Source: CAXBCP01 sp038120765 (GTDB lineage Bacteria > Pseudomonadota > Alphaproteobacteria > MPNO01 > UBA830). Taken from it: a stretch of 64,000 nt of DNA. Below, one piece after another: positions 8,129-16,049 of the stretch. Position 1 is the stretch's first letter; each line of letters starts with the position of its first letter. Both the position numbers and the translations under genes were made by a program. The notes below the pieces were generated by a model. The model did no database searches. It was not told the origin of the DNA and was given only the letters and a program-made list of their open reading frames with translations. The stretch covers positions 4,720-68,719 of the forward strand of contig JAYOMI010000007.1 of the NCBI GenBank assembly GCA_038120765.1, in the 5' to 3' direction.

Positions 8129-9547
8129 CTAATTCCCGACCCAGGCGATCCGCAGGATGTTGGTCGCTCCCGGTGTGCCGAACGGCACGCCCGCGGTGAC
8201 CACCAGACGATCGCCCTTGTGCGCGAGCTCTTCACTGAGGGCGATGCGACAGGCCTTGTTGACCATGTCGGAGAAATTACGGACATCCTTCGTGACGACC
8301 CCGTGGACGCCCCAGGCGAGGACCAGCCGGCGCGCCGTTTCGGTGCTTTCCGTCAGGCATAGAATCGGCACTATCGGCCGTTCGCGGGCTGCGCGCAGGG
8401 TTGTCGAGCCGGATGTCGTATAGGTGACGATCACGGCAGCGCCGATGGTTTCGGCGACCTGGCGGGCAGCGGCGGTGATCGCATCCGGCGCGGTGTGTTC
8501 CGGGTCCGGGTGACTGGTCTCCATGATCGCTGAATAGGCTTCGTCGCGTTCCACCCGGGCGATGATGCGGTCCATGATCGCAACCGCCTCGAACGGATAT
8601 TTCCCGGCGGCGGTTTCGGCCGACAGCATCACCGCATCCGCGCCGTCATAAATGGCGGTCGCGACGTCCGAGGCCTCTGCGCGCGTCGGCGCGGGGGCGG
8701 AGATCATCGATTCCAGCATCTGCGTCGCGACGACGACCGGCTTGCCGGCTTCGCGGCATTTGCGGACGATATGTTTCTGGAGGCTGGGGACGTCTTCCGG
8801 CGGTAGTTCGACGCCGAGATCGCCGCGCGCGACCATGATCGCGTCCGACAGGGTGATGATTTCATCCAGCCGGTCGATGGCGGCCGGTTTTTCCAGTTTC
8901 GACAGCACGGCGGCGCGGCCCTGGATGATCTTGCGGGCTTCGGCAACGTCTTCGGGGCGCTGTACGAAGGACAGCGCGACCCAGTCGACGCCGATCGACA
9001 GGGCAAAGTCCAGGTCCGCACGGTCCTTGTCCGTCATCGCGGTCACCGGCAGCACCGCCTTGGGCACGTTGACCCCTTTGCGGTCGCTCAGGCGGCCGCC
9101 GGCTTCGACAATCGTTTCCGCGAAACCGTCGCCGGCTTCGGTGACGCGCAGCCGGATCTTGCCGTCATCGAGAAGCAGTTCGGTGTCCTGCTTCAGGGCG
9201 GCGAATATTTCGGGGTGCGGCAGGGGCGCGCGCGTCGTGTCGCCTCTGGTCTCGTCGAAGTCGAGACGGAAAGCCTGCCCCTGTTCGAGCAGGGCGCCGC
9301 CCTCGGTCATCGTGCCGACGCGGAGTTTCGGTCCCTGGAGGTCTGCGAGGATGGCGATCGGCCGGTCGAATTTCTTTTCGGCGGCGCGGATGGCATCGAG
9401 CCTGGCCTTGTGTTCGGCATGGGCGCCATGGCTGAAATTCAGCCGGAAGACATCTGCACCGGTTTCGAACAATTTCTCGATTTCCGCAGCGCCGCCTGTC
9501 GCGGGGCCGAGCGTTGCGACTATTTTTGCGCGACGATTGCGTTTCAT
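8129..9547 (-). CDS. pyk: Pyruvate kinase
   Basis: This 472-residue glycolytic enzyme converts phosphoenolpyruvate and ADP to pyruvate and ATP. The N-terminal strand KIVATLGPA, DLQGPKLRVG, the catalytic KLEKPAAIDRLDEI, MVARGDLGVELP and the signature GADAVMLSAETAAGKYP are all present, followed by the C-terminal domain. The frame extends 12 codons further upstream, but MKRNRRAKIV at 9547 matches the usual start. The gene lies 42 bp downstream of glycerate kinase on the same strand, so 2-phosphoglycerate made by that kinase feeds directly into this step. Confidence 0.95.
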   Translation of the reverse strand: MKRNRRAKIVATLGPATGGAAEIEKLFETGADVFRLNFSHGAHAEHKARLDAIRAAEKKFDRPIAILADLQGPKLRVGTMTEGGALLEQGQAFRLDFDETRGDTTRAPLPHPEIFAALKQDTELLLDDGKIRLRVTEAGDGFAETIVEAGGRLSDRKGVNVPKAVLPVTAMTDKDRADLDFALSIGVDWVALSFVQRPEDVAEARKIIQGRAAVLSKLEKPAAIDRLDEIITLSDAIMVARGDLGVELPPEDVPSLQKHIVRKCREAGKPVVVATQMLESMISAPAPTRAEASDVATAIYDGADAVMLSAETAAGKYPFEAVAIMDRIIARVERDEAYSAIMETSHPDPEHTAPDAITAAARQVAETIGAAVIVTYTTSGSTTLRAARERPIVPILCLTESTETARRLVLAWGVHGVVTKDVRNFSDMVNKACRIALSEELAHKGDRLVVTAGVPFGTPGATNILRIAWVGN

Positions 9548-9589
9548 GACTGATTTATAGAACAGCGCGCCCGACTTCGCCACCGGCGA

Positions 9590-10846
9590 TCAGGCCGTTA
9601 CGACAATTGCGCGAAAATCGTTCACGTTCATGCGGGTCGGACCGGTCACGATCAGGTCGCCGAGACGTTCGAAAAACGTGTAACTGTCATGGGCCTGCAG
9701 CATCGCGTCCGCATCGAGACCGAGTCCTGCGGCGCGGGCCAGCGTGTCGGGATCGATATAGGCACCCGCGGCGTCTTCCGTGCCGTCGATACCGTCCGTG
9801 TCGCAGGCCAGCGCGTGAATCCCGGCAGCACCGTCCAGCGCGATCGCCAGGGCGAGGAGGTATTCGCAGTTGCGTCCGCCCCGGCCAGGCAGGCCTGCGC
9901 CAGCGTCTACCGTGACGGTGGTCTCGCCGCCAGAGATCAGGACGCCGCTTTGCATGTCGAGCGCCCGCCGGGCGTGATCCGCCCCGACATCCCGCGCTTC
10001 GCCTTCCAGGTCGTCGCCCAGCAGAATGGGAGAAAGACCTGCTGTCCGGGCTGCGTCCGCCGCCGCAGCCTGGGCGTCGGCCGGCCGCGCAATCGTCCGG
10101 AATTCGCCGGTCGCCAGGACGGGGTCGCCGGGTTTGATTGATTCCCAAATGCCGCGGGACAGTGCCGAGATCACCGTTTCCGGAAGATCTATACCGCGCC
10201 GCGCAGCGATGGCCAGTGCGTCCGCGCAGGTCGTCGGATCGCCCACCGTCGGACCCGACCCGATCACGGCGGGATCGTCTCCCGGCACGTCCGAGATCGC
10301 GAGCGTCACCACCCTCGCCGGGTATGCCGCCGCGGCAAGACGCCCGCCCTTGATGGCTGACAGGTGTTTGCGGATACAGTTCATCTCGTCGATCGGGGCG
10401 CCGGAATGCAGCAGGGCACGGCTGACCGCCTGTTTTTCGTCCAGCGACAGGCCGTCCGCCGGTTCGACGAGCAGGGCGGATGCGCCGCCGGATATCAAGA
10501 AAAGCAGCAGATCGTCCGCCGTCAGAGCCTCCGCCATGTCGAGAAAACGCGCCGCTGCGGCGCGGCCGGCGGCATCCGGCAGCGGGTGTCCGGCCTCGAT
10601 GACCTCTATCCGCGCGCAGTCCACGCCGTGCCCGTAGCGGGTGACCGCCAGTCCGGTAACCTCCCCCGGCCAATGCTGTTCGACGGCGCGCGCCATGGAT
10701 GCAGCCGCCTTGCCGGCGGCGAGAACCAGCGTGCGGCCGGCGGGTGGGTCGGGAAGGTGCGGTGCGACGATATTCGCCGGGTCGGCTGCGCTTACCGCGG
10801 CATCGAACAGACGGCGCAGGATATCCCGTTGTGCCTGGTCGCTCAT
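9590..10846 (-). CDS. Glycerate kinase (MOFRL/GckA-TtuD family)
   Basis: This 418-residue enzyme belongs to the DUF4147/MOFRL glycerate 2-kinase family, which phosphorylates D-glycerate to 2-phosphoglycerate. Visible family motifs are LVLAAGKAAASMA near the N-terminus, ISGGASALL, KHLSAIKGG, SDVPGDDPAVIGSGPT, and in the MOFRL domain ISGGETTVTV and GGRNCEYLLALA with DTDGIDG. The start at ATG 10846 overlaps the transporter stop by 4 bp (ATGA). The longer frame to 11821 is only a shadow of the transporter gene. With glcDEF upstream, this suggests use of glycolate/glyoxylate through glycerate. Confidence 0.9.
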   Translation of the reverse strand: MSDQAQRDILRRLFDAAVSAADPANIVAPHLPDPPAGRTLVLAAGKAAASMARAVEQHWPGEVTGLAVTRYGHGVDCARIEVIEAGHPLPDAAGRAAAARFLDMAEALTADDLLLFLISGGASALLVEPADGLSLDEKQAVSRALLHSGAPIDEMNCIRKHLSAIKGGRLAAAAYPARVVTLAISDVPGDDPAVIGSGPTVGDPTTCADALAIAARRGIDLPETVISALSRGIWESIKPGDPVLATGEFRTIARPADAQAAAADAARTAGLSPILLGDDLEGEARDVGADHARRALDMQSGVLISGGETTVTVDAGAGLPGRGGRNCEYLLALAIALDGAAGIHALACDTDGIDGTEDAAGAYIDPDTLARAAGLGLDADAMLQAHDSYTFFERLGDLIVTGPTRMNVNDFRAIVVTA

Positions 10847-11763
10847 CTCCGCAGGCTCCCGCGCCGGGCCAGCATGATCCCGGCGAGCACGATCACTCCC
10901 CCCGCCGCCTGCTGCGCGCCGATCTGTTCGCCGAACAGGGCCCAGGCGACAAGGGCGGCCGTGACCGGCTGGACCAGCAGGCTGACGGAGGCAAAAGCAA
11001 CGGGCAGATGCGCCAGCGCCCAGGCGATCAGCCCCTGTCCGAAAACCTGCGGCCCGGCCGCGAGGGCGATCAGGAAGCCCCAGCCCGCAAGGGTGACCGG
11101 TAGCAGGTCGTCGCCGCTCGCCAGCGCCACGGGCAGCATGATCAGCGCGCTCGCCGGGATCGCGTACTTCATGATGGTCACGGTCGAAAACCGCTTGCGG
11201 AGACGTTCGACCGACATCTGGTACGCCGCATAGAAAACGGCGGTGAGCACGCCCAGCAGGTCGCCGATGAAATGATCCTGGCTCAGCGAGAGGCTTGCGC
11301 GCGACAGGATGAACACGCCTGTCATCGCGGCGGCAAGCCCGATCAGATAGGTGCCCGTTACCCGGGTCCGGAACAGAATCCACCCGGCCAGCACGACGAA
11401 CACCGGCGCGACATTGGCGAGCAGGGTCGAATTCGCGACGGTGGTCATCTGGATCGAGTAGTGCCAGACGGCGACGTCCGCGGCGAGATAGACCCCGGCC
11501 ATGGAAATCAGCAAGAAATCGCGCAGGGTTTTCGGCTTTTCGGCGCCCTCGGGCGCATCCGACCGGGGCAGGGTCGCGGCGATCGCCCAGTAAAGCGGGA
11601 TCGCCAGCAGGAAGCGGTGAAAGCCGGTCGAAGACGGGCCGACCTCGCTCAGCCGCACCAGTATCGGCGCGAAGGCAATCGTGATTGCGCCGACGAACAG
11701 GGCGAGGATCGCGATGCGTTCGAGACGCAGACGGGAATCGACGGAGGGAGAGGACACGGCCAT
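10843..11763 (-). CDS. DMT-superfamily (EamA) transporter
   Basis: The 306-residue inner-membrane protein has about ten hydrophobic segments in two EamA repeats of five helices, for example LALFVGAITIAFAPILVRLS and VLAGWILFRTRVTGTYLIGL. Family members export or import small metabolites. It overlaps the glycerate kinase start by 4 bp, so it heads a likely transporter-glycerate kinase-pyruvate kinase operon. The substrate is not predictable from sequence. ATG 11763 is the natural start. Confidence 0.85.
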   Translation of the reverse strand: MAVSSPSVDSRLRLERIAILALFVGAITIAFAPILVRLSEVGPSSTGFHRFLLAIPLYWAIAATLPRSDAPEGAEKPKTLRDFLLISMAGVYLAADVAVWHYSIQMTTVANSTLLANVAPVFVVLAGWILFRTRVTGTYLIGLAAAMTGVFILSRASLSLSQDHFIGDLLGVLTAVFYAAYQMSVERLRKRFSTVTIMKYAIPASALIMLPVALASGDDLLPVTLAGWGFLIALAAGPQVFGQGLIAWALAHLPVAFASVSLLVQPVTAALVAWALFGEQIGAQQAAGGVIVLAGIMLARRGSLRR

Positions 11764-11874
11764 GATATCGCCTTATATCGCCTGTCCGCAGCGCCACCAA
11801 CGGCTGAATGCGGTTTTGCATGTCGGCACGATCCGCCCTATATCAACGGCACACACTGAACGGAGGAGAACATC

Positions 11875-12171
11875 ATGGATGACCAGACCCGCATCGAGCT
11901 TGAAGCTGCCGCTTTCCGCAGTCTAGTCGATCACCTGCGCGAGCGCACCGACGTTCAGAATATCGATCTGATGAACCTGTCCGGGTTCTGCCGCAACTGT
12001 CTCAGCCGCTGGTACCAGGAAGCCGCGAACGAGAAAGGCATCGATATGGACAAGGATGCCGCGCGCGAGATCGTTTACGGGATGCCGTTCGCGGAATGGC
12101 GCGACAAGTACCAGGCAGAAGCGAGTCCAGAACAGAAAGCCCGGTTCGCCGAGGCGAACAAGGGGCACTGA
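11875..12171 (+). CDS. DUF1244 family protein
   Basis: The 98-residue protein contains the highly conserved DUF1244 core NLSGFCRNCLSRWY and a C-terminal VYGMPFAEWRDKYQ. The family is small, cytoplasmic, common in proteobacteria, and has no assigned function. The paired Cys in CRNC could bind a metal. GGAGG lies about 6 bp before the ATG. It stands alone between a divergent transporter and gapR. Confidence 0.9.
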   Translation: MDDQTRIELEAAAFRSLVDHLRERTDVQNIDLMNLSGFCRNCLSRWYQEAANEKGIDMDKDAAREIVYGMPFAEWRDKYQAEASPEQKARFAEANKGH

Positions 12172-12314
12172 TTCCGGACCCCCGCGGGAAATCGAGAGTT
12201 TTCCCCCGAAAAATGCGCTTCTGTGGATAACCCGCGCTGTGACTTTCTTCCCGATTCGCGGACGGCCTCTTACAGTCCGGATCACATGAAACGGGACAAA
12301 GCGGGAGAGTTCTA

Positions 12315-12581
12315 ATGGCTGAAGGTGGCCCGGTTGCGCAGGATCGGCTGAAATCCTTTATCGAACGCATCGAGCGGCTCGAAGAGGAAAAAGCGGCCCT
12401 GATGGCCGATATCAAGGAAGTTTACGCCGAGGCCAAGGGCACCGGTTTCGACGTGAAGACCATGCGCAAGGTGATCAGCCTGCGCAAAATGGAAGAAAAC
12501 GACCGCCAGGAAGCCGAATTCCTGCTCGATACGTATCTTGCGGCGCTCGGCATGCTGGACCGGCCCCTCGCGGCCGAATAG
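12315..12581 (+). CDS. gapR: GapR family nucleoid-associated protein (DUF2312)
   Basis: This 88-residue protein is a full-length GapR homologue with the core RLKSFIERIERLEEEKAAL followed by KEVYAEAKGTGFDVK and LRKMEENDR. In Caulobacter GapR encircles overtwisted DNA ahead of replication and transcription forks and stimulates topoisomerases. The N-terminal half is a coiled coil used for dimerisation. A strong bidirectional terminator follows at 12601-12630. Its presence supports the alphaproteobacterial assignment. Confidence 0.93.
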   Translation: MAEGGPVAQDRLKSFIERIERLEEEKAALMADIKEVYAEAKGTGFDVKTMRKVISLRKMEENDRQEAEFLLDTYLAALGMLDRPLAAE

Positions 12582-12600
12582 GGAAGTTTCCGGAGATCGA

Positions 12601-12630
12601 AAAAGGCCGGTCACTGACCGGCCTTTTTTA
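12601..12630. terminator. Bidirectional rho-independent terminator after gapR
   Basis: Near-perfect inverted repeat: AAAAAGGCCGGTCA, one base, then TGACCGGCCTTTTTT. The A-run and T-run on the two sides let it act on both strands, although the convergent SDR gene ends about 100 bp further on. Confidence 0.9.
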
Positions 12631-12637
12631 CGTTCGG

Positions 12638-12719
12638 GTCATCCCCGCGGAGGCGGGGATCTCCCCGGGGGTCGGAGTCGGGTGACGAGAATCCCGCCTT
12701 CGCGGGAGGGACACCGTCG
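12638..12719. repeat. REP-like palindromic intergenic repeat
   Basis: Two related GC-rich palindromes occupy the gap between gapR and the SDR gene: GTCATCCCCGC-N4-GCGGGGATC and AATCCCGC-CTTC-GCGGGAGGG. The motif resembles the widespread proteobacterial element with a GTCATCCCCGC(GAAG)GCGGGGATC core. I saw only this instance in the window. Confidence 0.55.
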
Positions 12720-12733
12720 ACGCTGTATCAGGC

Positions 12734-13435
12734 TCAGAACTTCTCCACCCAGGGGCGCAGTTCGACCTCCCACGTCCAGGACGAGCGGTGCTGGCGATGG
12801 ACATGCAGATAGTCCTTCGCGATCTCGTCCGGCAGCAGCATGGCGTCTTCGCCGCGCTGGGCGGCGCGTGCATCGTCCGGCCCCTGCAGGATTCCGCCGT
12901 CGATCACGAAATGTGCGACGTGGATATTCTGCGGCTGCAATTCGCGGGCCAGCGACTGGGCCAGACCGCGCAGACCGAACTTGCCCATCGCGAAGGAGGA
13001 CGAATTGGCATAGCCCTTTACGCTGGCGGAGGCCCCGGTCAGCAGGATGGTGCCCCGCTTGCGGGGGATCATCTGTCTGGCGGCTGCCTGGGCGACAAGG
13101 AACCCGCCGAAACAGCTGATTTCGATCGCAGTGCGCACCGCTTCAGGGTCCAGTTCCTCGATCGGCCCGCGGGCGCGGTTGGAGGCGTTGTAGACGACGA
13201 CATCCGGCGCACCCATATCGGCGGTAACGGCGGCGAACAGCGCATCCACCTGTCCGGCATCGACGGCGTCGCAGGCATAGGCCCTGGCGCCGGTATCGCC
13301 GCACAGGCCGGCAAGCTTGTCGGTATTCCGCGCCGCGATCGCGACGTTCATGCCCTCCGCTGCAAAAAGCCGCGCCAGTGAGGCGCTGAGCCCCCGTCCC
13401 GCACCGACGATCAGCGCTGTTTCCGTATCCGCCAT
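12734..13435 (-). CDS. SDR-family oxidoreductase with Phe at the catalytic Tyr position
   Basis: The 233-residue protein has a Rossmann fold with the cofactor motif GAGRGLSASLA near the N-terminus, then NASNRARG and LTGASASVKG, which carries the usual Ser. In place of the YxxxK catalytic pair it reads SFAMGKFGLRGLAQSLA, that is FxxxK. A group of alphaproteobacterial SDRs shares this FAMGK segment, so it is probably a family trait and not damage. The chemistry may differ from classical dehydrogenases. Neighbours give no pathway. Confidence 0.85.
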   Translation of the reverse strand: MADTETALIVGAGRGLSASLARLFAAEGMNVAIAARNTDKLAGLCGDTGARAYACDAVDAGQVDALFAAVTADMGAPDVVVYNASNRARGPIEELDPEAVRTAIEISCFGGFLVAQAAARQMIPRKRGTILLTGASASVKGYANSSSFAMGKFGLRGLAQSLARELQPQNIHVAHFVIDGGILQGPDDARAAQRGEDAMLLPDEIAKDYLHVHRQHRSSWTWEVELRPWVEKF

Positions 13436-13481
13436 TTCCGAGTTTCCTCCGGTATTTCCTTGTTCAGATCAGTGGTTCTGA

Positions 13482-14075
13482 TTATTGCGCCTTCGGCGGG
13501 CGCACCCACGCATGATTGACGACCCGCTTCACCCGTTCGGTCCTTCGGATGACGTCGAGAACCGTGTTCATTTCCTGCTGCGACCGGGCAGCGCCAATCA
13601 GATAGACCGTGCCGTTGACCGACCGCCACCGGTAATTGATCGACCGGATATCCTTGGTGCCGAGCAACAGCACCTTCAGCTTTGTTTCGATCCACAGGTC
13701 GTTTGCCGCGGGGCCGATGCCGTAATCGCTGGTGACCTGCAATTCGTTGACGATCCGCTTCACTCCCTTGACGCTGCGCACCAGATCCGTCGCCCGCTGC
13801 TTGTTCTGGGCGAACTTCACCGTCCCCGTCAGCAGGACGACCCGCTCGTAGACATCGGTTGATATCTCGGCGAACAGGTCGCGGTATTGCTCGCCAAGGA
13901 GGATCTCATTGATATCGAATGTGATCGCGGTGTCGGCACTGAGGGTATCGAACGAACGGTCTTCGGCGGGCGAGGACGCGACATTGATGAGGCCGGTGGG
14001 CTGTGTGCACGCGGCCAGCATGCCGATGAGGGCAATTGCGGCGGCGCTGCGGATTTTCGACGGAATGGTGCTCAA
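13482..14075 (-). CDS. BON-domain lipoprotein
   Basis: The 197-residue protein has a lipoprotein signal with lipobox LAAC (Cys22). Two BON domains follow, roughly residues 55-120 (ILLGEQYRDLFAEI, VLLTGTVKF, VKGVKRIVNELQV) and 125-195 (LWIETKLKVLLLGTKDI, GTVYLIGAARSQQEM). BON proteins of the OsmY/DolP type sit in the periplasm and help keep the outer membrane intact. A perfect 16-bp palindrome lies about 62 bp before the start codon. Confidence 0.88.
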   Translation of the reverse strand: MSTIPSKIRSAAAIALIGMLAACTQPTGLINVASSPAEDRSFDTLSADTAITFDINEILLGEQYRDLFAEISTDVYERVVLLTGTVKFAQNKQRATDLVRSVKGVKRIVNELQVTSDYGIGPAANDLWIETKLKVLLLGTKDIRSINYRWRSVNGTVYLIGAARSQQEMNTVLDVIRRTERVKRVVNHAWVRPPKAQ

Positions 14076-14137
14076 CGTTCATGCTCCTTGGGGGACAGTC
14101 TAGGCAATGGGATCGGCGGATGGCCACCGGAATTGCC

Positions 14138-14153
14138 CCTCTATAGATAGAGG
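14138..14153. promoter_or_regulatory. Perfect 16-bp palindrome upstream of BON lipoprotein gene
   Basis: CCTCTAT-AG-ATAGAGG is perfectly symmetric apart from the central AG. It lies about 62 bp upstream of the BON gene start and could be an operator for a dimeric repressor. The core TATAGATA resembles the BioR operator core, but the flanking bases differ and no biotin gene is adjacent. Confidence 0.4.
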
Positions 14154-14215
14154 TTAACAGGAAACATCCATGCGAATCTTCGAAAAGTCCGAAATTTGTC
14201 ACAGCGGCACGAAGG

Positions 14216-15985
14216 TCACCGCGAATACAAGGCTTCCAGCGCGTCGCCGAAATTCTCACGGATCACGTGGCGGCGGATTTTCATCGACGGGGTCATCATA
14301 CCGTTATCGGTCGTGAACGGCTCCGCCGTCAGGATGAACTTGCGGACGCGTTCGATCACCGACAGTTCTGTGTTGACCCTGTCCACCGCCGCCGAAATCG
14401 ACTTGCGGAAATCGGGGTCCGTCACAAGGGCTGCCATGTCCGGTTTCCTGCCGTTTGCCTTTGCCCAGTCGGATGCGAAGTCCGGGTGCGGCACGATCAG
14501 GGCGACGATATGGGGTTTCTTGTCGCCATAGACCATCGACTGGGCGATTTCGGGCTGCAGGTCGAGGAATCCCTCGATCCGTTGCGGCGCGATATTGTCG
14601 CCGCCCGAATTGACGATGATGTCCTTCTTGCGGTCGGTAATCTTCAGGTGGCCGTACTCGTCGATCTCGCCGATGTCGCCGGTGTGCAGCCAGCCGTCCC
14701 GGATGGTCTCGGCAGTGGCCTCGGGGTTGTTCCAGTAGCCCTGCATGACCAGTTCGCCGCGGACCAGGATTTCGCCGTCATCGGCAATCTTGAGGTCTAT
14801 ATCGACAAAAGGCGGGCCCACCGTGTGCAGCTTGTTGTTGCTGGCGGGGTTGCAGCTGATGATTGGGGCGGATTCCGTCTGACCGTAACCCTGCAGCAGT
14901 TCGATGTCCAGCGCCTTGAAGAACACGCCGACCTCGTAATTCAGCGGCGCGCCGCCCGACACCATCGCCTTCAGCCGCCCGCCGAACCGGCCCGCAACTT
15001 TCTTGCGGATCAGCTTTGTCAGGACGGGATCGATCAGGCATTCGCCGGGGGACAGCCGCTCGCCCTCGTATTTCTTCCTGCCGGTCGCCACCGCCTTCAT
15101 GAACAGCTTTTCGGATATCCCGCCCTTCTGCTGCACACCGCGGACGATCTTGCCGTACATGGTTTCATACAGGCGCGGCACGGCGGTCATGATCGTCGGT
15201 TTGACCTCTTCCATGTTGGCGGCCAGTTTGTCGACGGATTCGGCGTAATAGATTTCAGCCTTGATCGACAGCGGGAACATCAGCCCCGCCGTGTGTTCAT
15301 AGGAATGCGACAGCGGCAGGAAGGACAGGAAGACCTCGTCGTCCAGCCCGAAATCCATCAGCAGGTGATAGGCGCCCTTGCAGTTGGAGATAATCGCGCC
15401 GTGGCTCAGCATCACGCCTTTTGGCGTGCCTCCGGTGCCGGAGGTGTAGATAAGGCAGGCCGTGTCTCCGCGGGAAATGTCTGAAATATCCGGCGTGGCG
15501 GTCTCCTGGGCGGCGATCAGGTCGGACCACAGGTGTACCGACGTATCACCTGCGCCCGCCTCCAATGGCGCCATCGAAACGATGAATTCGATACCGGCTT
15601 CCCTCGCGGCGGGCATCAGGTTCCGGGCGAGGGCCGGGCCGGACACGATAGCCCCCTTCGCGCCGCTGTCCCGCAGAATGTGCAGATGGTCGCTGACCTG
15701 GTTGGTGACATAGGCGGGGACCGATATGCCACCCGCGGCCATGATGCCGATATCGGCGATCAGCCATTCCGGGCGGTTCTCCGATACAAGGGCGACCCGG
15801 TCCCCCTTGACGACGCCGAGCGATTTCAGCGCCCCTGCCAGGGCAGCGGCGTCGCGACGGACACGGGTTCCGCTGAAGGCCTGCCAGGCGCCGTCGCGCC
15901 GCTCCCACAGAAAACCGCGATCGCCGATTTCGGCCGTATTGGCGAAAAACATGGCGGGCAGGCTTGTACAAACGTCGTAATCCAT
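14216..15985 (-). CDS. Long-chain acyl-CoA synthetase (AMP-binding)
   Basis: The 589-residue enzyme activates fatty acids to acyl-CoA through an acyl-adenylate. The P-loop-like YTSGTGGTPKGVMLSH (about residue 185), the adenine-binding GYGQTES (about residue 345) and the hinge motif GWLHTGDIGEIDEYGHLKI with DRKKD are all present. The size and the extended N-terminal half fit the FadD15/FAA1-like long-chain group. The gene is transcribed towards the BON gene and is divergent from pepF, with only about 64 bp between them. Confidence 0.9.
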   Translation of the reverse strand: MDYDVCTSLPAMFFANTAEIGDRGFLWERRDGAWQAFSGTRVRRDAAALAGALKSLGVVKGDRVALVSENRPEWLIADIGIMAAGGISVPAYVTNQVSDHLHILRDSGAKGAIVSGPALARNLMPAAREAGIEFIVSMAPLEAGAGDTSVHLWSDLIAAQETATPDISDISRGDTACLIYTSGTGGTPKGVMLSHGAIISNCKGAYHLLMDFGLDDEVFLSFLPLSHSYEHTAGLMFPLSIKAEIYYAESVDKLAANMEEVKPTIMTAVPRLYETMYGKIVRGVQQKGGISEKLFMKAVATGRKKYEGERLSPGECLIDPVLTKLIRKKVAGRFGGRLKAMVSGGAPLNYEVGVFFKALDIELLQGYGQTESAPIISCNPASNNKLHTVGPPFVDIDLKIADDGEILVRGELVMQGYWNNPEATAETIRDGWLHTGDIGEIDEYGHLKITDRKKDIIVNSGGDNIAPQRIEGFLDLQPEIAQSMVYGDKKPHIVALIVPHPDFASDWAKANGRKPDMAALVTDPDFRKSISAAVDRVNTELSVIERVRKFILTAEPFTTDNGMMTPSMKIRRHVIRENFGDALEALYSR

Positions 15986-16049
15986 CGGTCACCCTGTTGG
16001 CGTATTGCTTTGAACTACTTATATCGTGGGGAGCGAAAGGGAACCATAC

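Noticed and set aside
9590..11821. A single 743-residue fusion protein on the minus strand.
   Set aside because: The first half is an out-of-frame shadow of the DMT transporter, and glycerate kinase has its own ATG overlapping that gene by 4 bp.
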